Assembly: GCA_027946555.1 (NCBI GenBank)
Contig: JAPEVC010000146.1
Location: 30,386-94,385, forward strand
Origin: Gnomoniopsis sp. IMI 355080
Lineage: Eukaryota > Ascomycota > Sordariomycetes > Diaporthales > Gnomoniaceae
Length of the DNA: 64,000 nt
Direction of reading: 5' to 3'
Positions 1 to 12,084 of this stretch are shown piece after piece (position 1 is the first letter of the stretch; each line of letters begins with the position of its first letter). The translations under genes were made by a program, and so were the position numbers. The notes under the pieces were generated by a model that was not told the DNA's origin, ran no database searches, and worked only from the letters and a program-made list of their open reading frames with translations.

Positions 1-133
1 CATGCCGGCAAATCAATATACTAGTGAAGTGTCGGCAGCCTCAATTGTACCTACTGACCGACCTTATCTACAAAGGCCAACTCCAGATTCTTGTCGCCGT
101 CTTGATTCAATTGCCCATGAATAGCTTTTTGAG

Positions 134-2474
134 ATGGATCTAGCTTCACTGCCACAGCTGAAGCTCGCAGATGCCCAGCCATACCCCTTTCTCTTCCCTC
201 TTGCCTCCACCGCTCTGATTCTCATCGACCTCCAACGCGACTTTCTCGAACCGGGCGGATTTGGAGAGATACAGTGCCATGATTCCGAAATCTTCAACCA
301 GACACGTAAGATTGTGCCTACAGTGCAGCGCGTTTTAGAGGCATTTAGATCGTTTGATGGCCACGTCATACATACCCGTGAAGGGCATCGGCCAAATCTG
401 GCGGACTTGCCGGCCAGTAAGATTTTGCGACAGAAGAACAACCCAGACGGCAATGATACCGCCAGCATAGGAGACCCAGGGCCCATGGGCCGCCTCCTTG
501 TGAGGGGCGAGTATGGACACGACATTGTGGACGAGTTGACGCCATGGCCAGGTGAAGACGTGGTAGACAAGCCGGGCAAAGGCAGCTTCTGGAGCACGAG
601 CCTCCATAGGATCTTGCTTGCGAGAGGCGTCACTCATCTGATCTTTGCAGGAGTCACTACGGAGTAAGTCATCAAGCGAGGCTGTATGTCCAGAATAGAA
701 CGAGGGACTAACGACCTCCATCAGATGCTGCGTCACGACGACCTTGAGGGAGTGCAGTGACCGTGGATACGAGTGCTGTGTGCTGGAGGATTGCACGGCC
801 GGCTTCGATCCAGCCCTTGTCAAAGCTTCACTCAATAATGTCAGCGCTTATGGTGGTCTATTTGGCTATGTCAGCTCCTGCAAGGATTTCTTCGATGCCA
901 TGAACAATGTCAAAGCAGTCATTTCTGCGCCCTTGTCGCCACCAGATCTTGCCAAAGGCCTGCCGTCGATCGATGAGCTTCACATCCTTTACAAGTCTGG
1001 GACGTTACGACCTGCAGAAATCGTCAACTTCATTTACGACAAAATCGAGCGATACAGCTTGTTGAACCCAGCGGTATGGATCTCGGTACAGTCTCGTGAG
1101 CAGTGTATCAAGGCCGCTGTGGCCCTCGAGACACTTTATGCAGGCAAGCCGCTGCCACCACTTTTTGGCGTGCCTTTCTCAGTCAAGGACACGATGGATG
1201 TTGCAGGGGTGGTGACTACAGCTGCATGCCCACAGTATGCTTACACGGCTAAGACGACTGCCGTCTCGGTGCAGTACATTCTCGACGCTGGGGGGATTTT
1301 CATTGGCAAAGTCAACCACGACCAGTTTGCTACAGGCTTATCCGGCTGCCGATCACCGTATGGCACGCCTCACAGTTTCTTCAGCAGAGACCACATTGCA
1401 GGCGGCTCATCTTCCGGCTCTGCCGTTTCCGTCGCTGCTGGCCTGGTCTCTTTTGCTCTGGCAACAGATACTGCTGGCTCGGGTCGTGTCCCCGCAGGTC
1501 TGAACGGGGTCCTAGGCCTGAAACCAACAAAAGGCACAATCTCTGCCCGTGGCCTGGTGCCTGCCATCCGCACCCTCGACACCATCAGTGTCATGGCCCC
1601 GACAGTCGCTGAGGCACGACGGGTCTGGCGCATACTAGCTATCCCAGACCCCCTCGACCACTTCAGCAAACTCCCTCACACTCTGCCTACCTGGCCTATC
1701 GACTTTCGCGGACCTCGTGAAGGCGGTTTCACATTCGCCGTACCGCCCATCAGCTCGCTCATGATCTGTTCGCCCGAGTACCGAGACATGTTTGCTCAGG
1801 CGGTGCAGGTGATACAGTCCTGCGGTGGGCGTCTTGTGCACCACATCGATTTCACCATCTTTGAGCGCGCTGGTAATTTACTCTATGACGCTTCGATGAT
1901 CCATGCGCGCATGACCTGTATTGGCGAAGACTTTCTCAAGGACAACATCAATGATCTGCACCCAGTCATCCGAAAGCTCTTCCTCAAAGCCATCGTGAAG
2001 CCGCCCTCGGCATGGGATGTCTTACGCGACCAGACATTACAGGTGGAGCTGACTAGGAAGGCCCAGCTGGCTTTCGACACACTACTTGGCGAGGGGACAG
2101 AGTCAACCGGGGTGGATGTTCTGATTGTACCGACGACCACGAGACATCCGACTATCCACGAGATGGAGTGCGACCCACTGGCCTTGAATGCCCAGCTGGG
2201 TACCTTTACTCATTGTGCGAATGTTGTGGACTTATCAGGCGTGAGCGTGCCCGCAGGAAGGTATGTAGATGAAAAAAGTGGAGCTGAACTCCCATTTGGC
2301 ATCACTCTTTTGGGTGGAAGCGGGCGTGATGCCAAGGTGCTGGATGTCGCGGCTGTGATAGAGAGCGCGGTGGGGGCGCTGAGGAGAAAAGGCAATACCT
2401 CGGCGGGCAATCAGTGGAAGCGTCCTATGCCTGGACAGAGTCCTGTAAGCCTTGAGATATGTAAGGCTGCGTAG
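134..2474 (+). CDS. Isochorismatase-like hydrolase fused to allophanate-hydrolase-type amidase
   Basis: Two exons, 134-663 and 725-2474, give 759 residues; the 61-bp intron (GTAAGT...CAG) rejoins the catalytic loop GVTTECCV. Residues about 25-230 form a cysteine hydrolase domain with Asp32 (LIDLQRDF), Lys146 and Cys179 as the likely triad. Residues about 255-730 form an amidase-signature domain with Lys331 (SVKDTMD), cis-Ser405 (GGSSSGS) and nucleophile Ser429 (DTAGSGRVPAG). The surrounding motifs DQFATGLSG, RSPYG and PFGITLLGG are those of allophanate hydrolases rather than general amidases. Biuret hydrolase belongs to the isochorismatase-like family and its product is allophanate, so I infer a bifunctional enzyme taking biuret or a related compound to ammonia and CO2. 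The extra C-terminal domain of AtzF and Dur1,2 is absent. The fold assignments are firm; the substrate of the first domain is inference. Confidence 0.88.
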
Positions 2475-3868
2475 ATAGGGTCATCCTGCATTGTGATGGA
2501 GTCATCAGTACAAAGTAATGGCGAGGGTCTCGCCAAAACGTAAGGTGCCCACCACGTTATGCTGTCTGGCCAAGGTTGCATGTTTGGAGGGTATAGTGGT
2601 TTGTCAGTACGTGTATATTACGTTGTAGTATATTCGCTTCATTGTGCCTAGACAATGTGGACCACCTAGGTTTATGCAGGTGCTCTATCTTCATATGGTG
2701 GAGTCCATTGTGATTCAGGTCTATCTTCCTATCTGCCACCTGGCCGGGGCTACTAGAGGGACTGTACGCAAATGCGGAGCACCGCTGCCGTCCTCTGTTA
2801 GTTTACTACCGCGCCATAGCTTCACCATAGTCCTCTTATGATCAACAGACAAGATACCAATGAGTGGATTTCGTTTGTCTTCGTTCGTGGCAGTCCGTGA
2901 CTGACTGCTCTGTTTCAAAGTATGAATCTGCAAATATTTCAATAATGATATAGGAGAGTTTGCTTGATGATAAAATTCACGGGAGACTTTCGGACCTATG
3001 TCTGAAAAGTGCCTATATGAGTCGTTACGTACCCTTTGCCCTCTGCTTCGATATAGACGTACACGGCACCTTGATGGCTTCAAGCTACGTTGGGTCATGT
3101 TTTTCCCCTGGGCAAGCAGCACAATGTGAGTCTTGCTAGCGACTTAATTATATCAAAGGCGGTACAGGTGGGCCTTCGCGGAAGTCCATATGTCAAGAGT
3201 CCTGTTGGCTCTGGTTTCCTTCATTTCATCCTAGTTGGGACGTGTGGTCGAAACATGGGGGGCTTCAATATTCGATGCCGGAAAGCTGAGAGCCAATCGT
3301 TCCAAAGACCTCGTCCAGAAGCGGAAGGTGGAACAGTGGGTCAGTCTACTACTCAGTATATATAACGTTGCCCATTCTCATTGCACGTCACTGAAGGCGC
3401 CAGGTTTGAGATTGTTCTCTGCTCAAGTAGGTCTGCGAGGCTACTGTCGATTTCTACCTAGGTACCTAGTGAAACAAGTCGACAACCTTTTAGAGTGAAG
3501 AAAATTGACGAGATAGAGAGCCCTGGAGAAGCAGCAGATGGATTTTCAGCTCAAAACGACAACCGGCCTGGAGATGTACGAAGGGAAGTAGACATTGAGA
3601 TGTACACTCATTACGTTGCAGGTGTGAGTTCAAAGGTATGCTCAGTATATCGAAGATTACAATAGACTTCACTCTTGCAGTCATATTAGAAGTTGTAAAG
3701 ATCGTGGTCGCTGACAGCGATAAGAGAACATTCAACTGGAGGAGGTCTGCGCCGGACCGGGCCGGATGCGGGGCGGCGGTATCAGACATAGATAATCAAC
3801 CACTATTTCGACTTGATACTTTGACGCTGCACGTTGCAGTCCTCTATATAGGTAAACTCCCAACGACG
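2475..3868. other. Intergenic region
   Basis: About 1.4 kb without a supported gene. It contains an exact TACCTAGGTA palindrome at 3455-3464 and TATATA at 3845-3850, just upstream of the dipeptidase start. Short open frames here show no recognisable protein. Confidence 0.6.
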
Positions 3869-5399
3869 ATGGCTCCTACCAATACCATCTCTAAAGCCCT
3901 CGTTGCAGGGCTAGCAGCCACGTGCTGGACAGTTACCCGCGCTGCGGCCGCCGCCAGCCCGCCTGTTGAGGAACAGAAGCCGATAGTCAATCCAGCTTCA
4001 GATGCATTCGATGATACAATTTGGACATCTTCTCCTTTCTATGAGAGAGCAATTTCGCTGATGAAAGAGAGTCCTCTGATTGATACACATATTGATCTCC
4101 CACAGGTCATCCGGTCACTTGGTAAGCCGCGCCACAGCCTAGCATCTCACCTATAACTCGAAGTCTTAATCAGCCGAAAGGTTCACTGACACGTCTTGTT
4201 GTAGATCGTCATCCTCTATCTATCCTCCCCGACCTGGCCACTCACATAGCCGGTCACATCGACATTCCTCGTCTCCGAGATGGACATCTCGGCGGCGCTT
4301 TCTGGACCGTCTGGGCACCATGTCCAGACTTTTTGGGTCTGGACGTTGGAGACAACTACACGGTGCCCAACGATGGCCTTCGCGACTCTCTTGAGATCTT
4401 GGACCTCATCAACCAGATGATAGCATCTCATCCTAATCACTTGCAATACGCCCATTCATCTACAGACATCATGTCCGCTTTCAAGGCTGGCAAGGTGCCA
4501 AGTCTCCTCGGGCTGGAAGGCACACATTTCCTGGGCAACTCATTATCGACCGTCCGGCTCTTTGCGCAGATGGGAGTACGTTACATCAGTCTTACGCACA
4601 TGTGTCACAGTGCTTTCGCCTCGTCCGCCGGGTTCGGCAAGCCTATTGCTCCGTCGGGGCATGAAGGAAATGGGTTATCTGAGCTCGGCGTAGAGTTAAT
4701 CGCTGAACTGAACCGCCTGGGTGTGATGGTGGATCTTTCGCATTCAAACGATGAGACAGCCAGACAAGCTATCAAGCTGTCTAGAGCGCCCGTGGTCTGG
4801 ACTCACTCGGTGGCGCGGGAATTACACGATCATCCTAGGAATGTGCCGGACGATGTTTTGAGTCTGATTGGTGATGGAGAGGGCAAAAACCCAGGCGTGG
4901 TGCAGTGTGTCATGTTTCCTGCCTTTGTTGGGCCGACGCCAGAAACGGCGAATGTGTCAAGGCTTGCAGACCATATTGAGCATATTGCCGGGATCGTGGG
5001 TAAGAAGCACGTTGGTATCGGATCGGACTTTGACGGCATGTATGCGTCAGTCAAAGGCCTCGAGGATGCTAGCAAGTATCCGAATCTGGTAGATTTTAAG
5101 AGCCACACTCTTTTGAATGGACCTTGAGCTGATAGAGCGCTTCGCCGCAGGTCACCGAGATGCTCATGCGCGATTGGTCCGACGATGAGGTCAAGGACTT
5201 GATGGGCCGCAATTTAATGCGCGTGATGGATGAAGTTGACGCGGTGTCTACTCAACTCAAGAGCCAGACCCCGTCGGCTGCCATCTGGGAGAAGAGAACA
5301 GATTTACCGGCGCAGTGGGGTGGGGATGCAAACATGTTCTATCCCACAGAGGTGCAAGAGGTTCAGGCTAAGATTATACCTCAACATGACGAGTTGTGA
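3869..5399 (+). CDS. Secreted membrane-dipeptidase-like protein (peptidase M19)
   Basis: Three exons (3869-4121, 4205-5088, 5151-5399) encode 461 residues. The intron joins restore the continuous sequences RSLDRHPLS and PNLVTEMLMRD. The N-terminus is hydrophobic and alanine-rich (about residues 8-28), consistent with a signal peptide. M19 metal-site motifs are present: DTHID (Asp72, His74), GLEGTHFLG, SLTHMCH, VDLSHSN and IGSDFDG. The family uses two zinc ions to hydrolyse dipeptides, including cysteinyl-glycine. An earlier in-frame opening at 3638 is not used here because the ATG at 3869 begins the signal peptide. No biosynthetic cluster genes adjoin it, so a nutritional or glutathione-turnover role is more likely than a secondary-metabolite one; that is inference. 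Confidence 0.92.
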
Positions 5400-6313
5400 G
5401 ACCACGAACACTCTCTCCGTTGAGACCGGCCCTTCATATTTCGACTGGTTGTGCGGGACTGCTATGTATTTGTCTGCGCCGCCAACTGCCAGGTTCTTAT
5501 CCATCTGACGCCATGCGATGGAGATCCGCTCTGCAGCACCCAAATCGACAGCTTCCCTTAACGAAACCTGAGACAGCAAAATAGATCTAGGACCGCTGAG
5601 TCCATAGCTGCGAACACATATTTGACAAAGACGCCGAGGAATCAAACTAAGGCCCAGCTACCGCAAAATGACTCGGCTAACGATATCAAAAGCAATGTGC
5701 ATGAAGGCTACAAAGATTAGTTGAGATGGGCAGCAGCAATCGAGCGTCTGGCGGTCTGCATCAAAGATCGTCAGTTGCCCCCGTCAAATTAGCTGGTTCA
5801 TTTGAGAATAACAGCAAGCTATTGTTCTTCAAATCGTGCATCATCGTGACCTTGTGCCTCACCTGGGCAGTCCTTGCACTGAAAGGCCATCTCATTCTAG
5901 AGTTGTTCTAAATTGAAACCTACCTAGTTGTAGACTGATATTATCCGGCGAATCACGATAGAACGCATGACAAGCTTTCCCTTGATACTCTGCAGGTGGT
6001 TATGCGTATTAAGGGCTTATAAGGAATCTTGGGAACTGTATATTGGGCCGTGAATCTCGGCGACCGCTTACATATCTCTCAGCTTACAAGAAGCCCGACA
6101 CCTGCATAAATGCTGCTGCGGCCGAATTAGCTCTGGTCTGTACTTCTTATGGCGTATTTCGGACTTCCGGACCACCCCAAAGGGGGTCCAGTCCCAACAG
6201 ACCCACTTCTACTTCCGATAGCTTGCCCGGCTGTGATATCGACCCTACGATGATATAATTTATCCACCTTCTAATCTACAAGACCTTGATTTGTATGTGC
6301 CCTTTTATTCAAG
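5400..6313. other. Intergenic region
   Basis: About 0.9 kb between the dipeptidase and the dehydrogenase. No gene or repeat could be supported. Confidence 0.55.
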
Positions 6314-7362
6314 ATGCTGGACACCAAGAGTATTTTCCAAGTCGATGGTATTGTGGCGGTTATAACTGGCGGAGGCACAGGTAAGTGCGCACCTGATTTC
6401 CAAGTTCCAATCCAAGTTGCGGCCCTTCTAATGTTGAAGTAGGAGTGGGCTGGATGATGGCGGAAGCTCTCGCCGTAAATGGAGCCTCAAAGGTTTTCAT
6501 TCTGGGCCGCCGCGGAGACACACTGAGCGAAGCGGCTGGGAAATATCCTGACATCATGGTGCCAGTGACTTGCGATGTGACCTCCAAAGAATCACTCGGT
6601 ATGGCAGTAGATCTTGTGACCAAGACCACAGGGTACATCAACCTCCTCGTTGCGAACAGCGGGATTGCAGGGCCTGCCGTCGGATATAAACCTGGGCTGA
6701 CGATTTCTGAACTCCGATCACATCTCCTGGAGACCCCAATGGATGCGTTCACTCAGACGTTCCACGTCAATGTGACTGGAGCTTGGATGACAATGGTTGC
6801 GTTTCTGGAGTTACTTGACGCAGGCAATAAACATGCTGTTTCCAGACAATCTGGGGCGTTTGGGTCACCAATTATGGCAGAGAGCAAAACACCGAGCGTC
6901 CAGAGCCAGGTGGTGTTCACGTCCAGTCTTGCCGCTTTCAGTCGAGGATATTGGACATCTCCAAATTACGGAAGTAGCAAAGCCGCCATCACTCAAATCA
7001 TGAAGCAAGCTTCGACCAATTTAGCTCCGTATGGCATCCGAGCAAATGCCATTGCCCCTGGACGTAGGTGCCTAAGCATTCCGAGCCAGACGATCTCTAG
7101 CAAATTTTCTTGGGAAGGAAGTGAGCTGACTTGATACACTGAAGTTTTTCCTTCTGAAATGACCGTCGACAAACTCGCTACTCGCAATCCGGAAGAAGAA
7201 GGCCCTGAGAATGCCGCCTTCATACCCTGTCAAAAGTTCGGTGGAGCAACGGAGATGGCTGGTGTCATTTTGTACCTGGCCAGTCAAGCTGGGTCATTCA
7301 CCAACGGCAATGTCCTCCTCTGCGATGGAGGGCGCGCGGGCGTAATTCCAGCATCGTATTAG
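6314..7362 (+). CDS. Short-chain dehydrogenase/reductase (SDR)
   Basis: Three exons (6314-6380, 6443-7063, 7145-7362) give 301 residues. The first intron splits the Rossmann glycine motif, which splices to TGGGTGVG at residues 18-25. Tyr198 and Lys202 (YGSSK), a serine in VFTSSLAAF and the LVANSGIAG segment complete the classical SDR active site. The second intron joins IAPG to LFPSEM, a usual fungal SDR sequence. The C-terminal LYLASQAGSFTNGNVLLCDGG is typical of the family. It is an NAD(P)-dependent oxidoreductase, probably cytosolic, with unknown substrate. The family is certain; the pathway cannot be read from context. Confidence 0.9.
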
Positions 7363-8305
7363 TCCCCCAATCGGTCACGGGAGAGGCCCTTCGGTTCTCG
7401 TTGGTCTAAAATGGAGGTTGAACGCGCTCAAGAGGGCTGGCTTATGTACGTATGGACTTGGTGCAGGTACTAAATAGTACCATAGAATGTCAAGATTCGT
7501 CCTTGTCATCGTGGAAGCCCGAAAATTTGACACCTATATCCTACGTGTTGTTGTTAAACCTCCACAAATCATGTGTAAGAGCCGAATCACATACCTTACT
7601 AGGTAGTCACGACAAAACGATGAGTTGGAAGAGCGGGGGGTTGTTGTTGTTATTCTCAGACTTCTCGTAGGTAATTTGAATACACCTGAGGGTCTTTGAT
7701 GTAGACCGACGGAAGGCCCATTGCTCCTGCGGCCTGCCCACACATGGTATTGCGTATAACAGGGCTTAGTGTGTGGGTTTGTGGAGTCTCTACGCTCACT
7801 CGCAGAGAGGCTCATGGGCCAATTATAGACCCAATATTTACGAGCACAATATTAGTGACTTGTATGTGAAACTACTAATGCTGCTGAATTATCTTCAGCG
7901 ACGAAAATGGTCGGATCTGTATGCACAACACCACCGAGATTTGCGTTCGAGGATCCGCCCCCACAAAAATAATGGTACGATCCGGGGTTGGTGGACCCAC
8001 AGAATCACACCACAATCATTCCATCCAAGAAGACAGCCTCAATTGTCATCAGAGATCACGAAAGCACATGATGTCAAGTGCCGGGAGGGCCACTATGGAA
8101 CATCGCTTCACGAAGATGACTAACCTCATCTTGTCTATAAGAACGTCCTGTTGATCAAGATTATACTGAACAGCTACGCCATTTGTCTCATTATTTGGTT
8201 TTTCGGAAACATCACTGTGCATACTCAACAGCTGAATACGACTCGACTCACGACTCTGCACGCTGCAACACTCGAGCCTTTCGTGTTTTCAAAAATCTCT
8301 TCACC
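7363..8305. other. Intergenic region
   Basis: About 0.9 kb. The open frames at 7773-8123 and 7921-8154 overlap in different frames and resemble no known protein. No supported feature. Confidence 0.5.
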
Positions 8306-9285
8306 ATGGGACCGTCTGTAGGATCTCGGCCGATGAGGCATGTCGAACGGAAAGACCTCTACACAAATCTAGAAGCGAGAATTCAGTACCTTCACACATT
8401 CCTGGATTTTGGTTCCAGTAAGTTTCTCGAGTTGACAATGATCTTGTGGAGTAGCCCACTGACTGGCGACAGATGATATTGAGGCTCTTGAATACGGTGC
8501 CAAATATATCAAGCAGCTGATTCCCGCCCTTGTCAACATCGTCTATCACAAACTCTTGCAGTACGACATCACAGCTCGGGCATTCGAGACCCGGTCCACT
8601 TCTTACGAAGGTCCGGTAGATCCGAATCTTCACGACAATAGCCCTCAAATTCTGCACAGGAAGAAGTTTCTGAGTGCATATCTTACGAAGCTGTGCTCAG
8701 ATCCAAGCACGATGGAGTTTTGGTACTATCTGGACAAAGTTGGGTAAGTAATTCAGCAAAAACGATCTGAATTTGAAGTCCAGAACCTGATGACATTGTA
8801 GCATGATGCATGTCGGTAAAGCGCGGAAGCATCCTTTGCACATCGAATACGTGCATATCGGAGCGTGTCTTGCCTTCATTCAAGATACCTTGACAGAAGC
8901 GCTTCTTTCGCATCCACGCATCAAGATGGACAGGAAGGTGGCGCTTGTGAAAGCTCTTGGCAAGGTGATATGGATACAGAACGATTTGTTCGCCAAATGG
9001 TATGTGAGGGACGGCGATGAATTCGCCGATGAAATGGAGCAACATGAATATGAGAAGGAGGGGTACCTTGACGGACGCAAGGTGTTGGACGACATTGAAG
9101 AGACTGAACAAGAGGACCAAAACACCACACCAAAGACGCCGAGGAGTCCATCATCATGTCCATTCTCCAGCATACCAATTCGGCAGAAATCGGACATTGG
9201 AAGTACCGGATCGCCGAAGCAAGAGAAGTCATCGGGACCAGCCACAGACATACCTGCTTCACAGGTGATAGTTGACGGGGCTTAG
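8306..9285 (+). CDS. Protoglobin-domain protein
   Basis: Three exons (8306-8417, 8473-8743, 8802-9285) encode 288 residues; introns are 55 and 58 bp. Residues about 15-205 match the protoglobin / globin-coupled-sensor fold, a helical haem protein. The block DKVGMMHVGKARKHPLHIEY has the family's VG..H spacing and makes His131 the likely proximal haem ligand. It is followed by the HIGACLAF helix and a Trp-rich terminal helix. Residues 206-288 are low-complexity, acidic then Ser/Pro-rich, and look disordered; no output domain is attached. Eukaryotic members are mostly fungal and their role (O2, NO or CO binding) is largely untested. Haem binding is inferred, not seen. Confidence 0.8.
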
Positions 9286-11031
9286 CGGGGCTTGGAAGAT
9301 TGCATTATAGACAGCCGAAATAATTGTAAGTTGGTCCAAAAATCCAGGCTTACTAGCTTTGATCGATACCAGGTGCACGGAAGCTTCCAGAAAAAAAACG
9401 TTTTTATTCAAGATTGGAAGACCCGGAGCCGCGTTCTCCATCAGTGCAACGCTTGGTATTTGGAAAACTGGGAAACGCATCATGACAAATCACCAAAGTT
9501 TACAGCAAATATAGAACAATATCTGGAGCATCCTTGATTTTACATTCGTTCATCCGCCATGATCCTAGGTATCGCAATAGCGATCACCAGTAGGTCCTAT
9601 GCAAGTGGCTGTACCCTTATCTGCCATAGTATACATCCCAATTCATGCTGAATAGAACAAAAACTTAAAACAATTTCTATAAGTGTCTCTGTCACTCTCC
9701 TTGAGGTGACTTTCACAATTTTTCCAAGGTGCACAGTCAAAAGCAAGCCGCCTCTTCCAGGGCATTCTGGATTTGGAAGCTGTCACCACTATGAGTGAGT
9801 ACAGCTCAATACGAGTTAGATTGGATTTACTCAGGTAAATTAAGATGTGATGCTTTAGTGAGCGAATCGAGGGCTCATGACTGTGGCAAAAGCAATCGCG
9901 AGTGCTATGCGCTGGCTGTACCGTTATTCCTCGTCACGCTAGACTCCATGAGTATCTCGAGGCCACCAGCAACCCTGTGCAGTATGCAAGGATTTACTCG
10001 CTATATAATTCTGCCAAGATGCTATTTACAGCACTTGAGAGTGGTGAGGCAAGTAGAAGGGACAATAGAGAATCCCGAGCAATTACTAATGGTGATTATC
10101 TATACCAAAGGATTTTGACCGATATGTCAAGACACCAGCCGTTCATGAGCCACAGTTTGACTGCTGAAACAATGCTAATTTTTTTAAGTTTCATTCCAAG
10201 GCGCTCAAAAAATCTTCTTTGGACTACCACCACCGGCAGCGTGGGTGCTCAAAGCCGCCGGCACATAGTTCCAATTTGCCGGAAGACAACGCTCGGGGCC
10301 AAGTTGCTCACTCAAGCCCTTGATGTGGTCTTGAATATATCACACACAATTCCGAGGTAGCTGAAATTCAGTCATTTTAAGCTTAAATAATGGTGCCAAG
10401 CTTATTCGTTTCGCTGCGATTGGACCTATCACACTATTATCGGATGCGCGCATGATGCCCAGTTCAAGCAACGAATGAACACCCTCCAATGCCAGCCAGC
10501 CCTTGCTCTGGATGAAAGTTTGCTCCAAGAGCTTCAAAAGGCTTGGCTATTCTATTCTGTTCTGTTATACTATATGACGTATGGGATTGACCTCGCAGCT
10601 GGAACCAAACCACGATCTCCAGAGACCTAGCTACAGAAGTTTCTTGGCATACTTTTGACAGGTCAGCAATGGAATACCAGTACTGAAACAGTGAAACCTG
10701 CCGGGCATGTATCTGCGCCTACATGGGGATCGACAAGCCAACGCCGAGAACAAGATTGACAGTTTTTGGAATTGAAGGTCTCGCCGGCGGGCCGACAAGT
10801 GACAATTGGCAATAGTTACCTATGTTAGCAACGTTGTGAGCGTCTGTTCGTCGTTCATCTAATAGTGTTGTGATGGTCTGATGAGAACATACCTAGGTAG
10901 AAGATGAGACGGTCACGTTTAGAACATTATAAATATAGGGACACACGCCGTTTATCTTGTCGACTAAAACCAGCACCTCAGATCATTTCCTCAACTCTAC
11001 AGTCGAAAACATCTGTGGATTCAAATCGACT
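9286..11031. other. Gene-poor intergenic region
   Basis: About 1.7 kb with no supported gene. It holds an exact TACCTAGGTA at 10890-10899 and a TATA element near its end. Open frames at 9795-10118 and 9902-10360 overlap and have no recognisable content. Confidence 0.5.
10928..10935 (+). promoter_or_regulatory. TATA-like element TATAAATA
   Basis: TATAAATA lies 97 bp upstream of the ATG at 11032, a plausible distance for a fungal core promoter with a short leader. Confidence 0.45.
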
Positions 11032-11302
11032 ATGAAGATCCTTTATCTTTTCGCCCTTCTTCTTGCGACTGCTGCTACCGCAGCGCCTATTGCGGACCCT
11101 GCCTCGCGATCCCCAGATGGTGTAGCTCGAGTAAGTCATTTCACTTGACCATCATAACAGACTCCGAAACAGTGAACATGGTCACGGAATATTTCGAAAG
11201 AAAACGAATGAGATTCTCCCGGTTGTTGTCTGGAAATCATCTCGACATTCTCCATGGAAAGACTACGGTGAAGCTAAGGGGCCGCATTATGCCTGCTATT
11301 GA
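11032..11302 (+). CDS. Probable small secreted protein
   Basis: The first exon, 11032-11130, encodes 33 residues beginning MKILYLFALLLATAATAAP, a textbook signal peptide with an Ala-x-Ala-type cleavage site, and ends exactly at GTAAGT. One continuation, acceptor at 11199-11200 and exon 11201-11302, stays open and ends at TGA, giving 66 residues with a basic, Trp/Tyr-containing tail. The acceptor context (CGAAAG) is weak, so the second exon is uncertain, and the gene could instead continue toward the proline-rich exon near 12.1 kb. No family recognised. Confidence 0.4.
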
Positions 11303-12084
11303 CTTGCGGGCTCATGTAGGCAGGTGCGAGGCGGCAATGCCGCCTTCGTTTCTTTCCCTTCCCTCTTGCCGCAGCCTTACTAGAATCCTCACGAGGCACC
11401 ATACAGGCAGATTCCCCTCTGTGTTGATTTGCAACAGTCCGTGAACCAACTACACCATTTCATCTTCCAAGCCATGCTTCGAACCAAGCCGGCAACATTA
11501 CCCTCCTCCTCCTACATTGTGTTGCTGGACAACCCTCGGCCTGGGCGTGTTTCATGTGCTTCGATACAAGTTCACCCTGCTATGCATGAGAATATGAATG
11601 GAGAAATGTATACAGAGTTGCTGACTGGCACATCAGCCGAGACCTCCTAAGGGAGGTCAGCCTGTAGGTTATCCTTCAATTCCAACTTTCCTTCCATCTG
11701 CTCCAATATTTTGGTGATGAGCAATCAGGGCGTATTCTTAGAGACTGTTGCTAACTCCAGAGCTCACAGTCCCCTCCACCTCTTCCGGTAGCTGTAAGTG
11801 CTTATCTAGATATCTCCATTTCCACCGATCGCCTTCACCAGGCTGCCAACAGGCCAGCTTTTTCTATTAATCACGCCCCAAATTTATGATATGAGGTTGA
11901 TGCAATGTCGACCTTCCATCTTCACTTGGGCACCTTGGCTTTGTGCGGGTCATGGCGTGCTCCCAAATTTCTACACGCAAGGACACTCTCCTTTGACACC
12001 TCCGCAATCGACAACACGTTGGTCGCAAGGAATGTTGGAGGAATGAAGACGCTCGTGGTTCGCTGACAACGGAATACATCTTAG

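Noticed and set aside
3869..9285. Dipeptidase plus SDR as part of a secondary-metabolite (gliotoxin-type) cluster
   Set aside because: No synthetase, methyltransferase, P450 or glutathione transferase lies nearby; the dipeptidase has a secretion signal.
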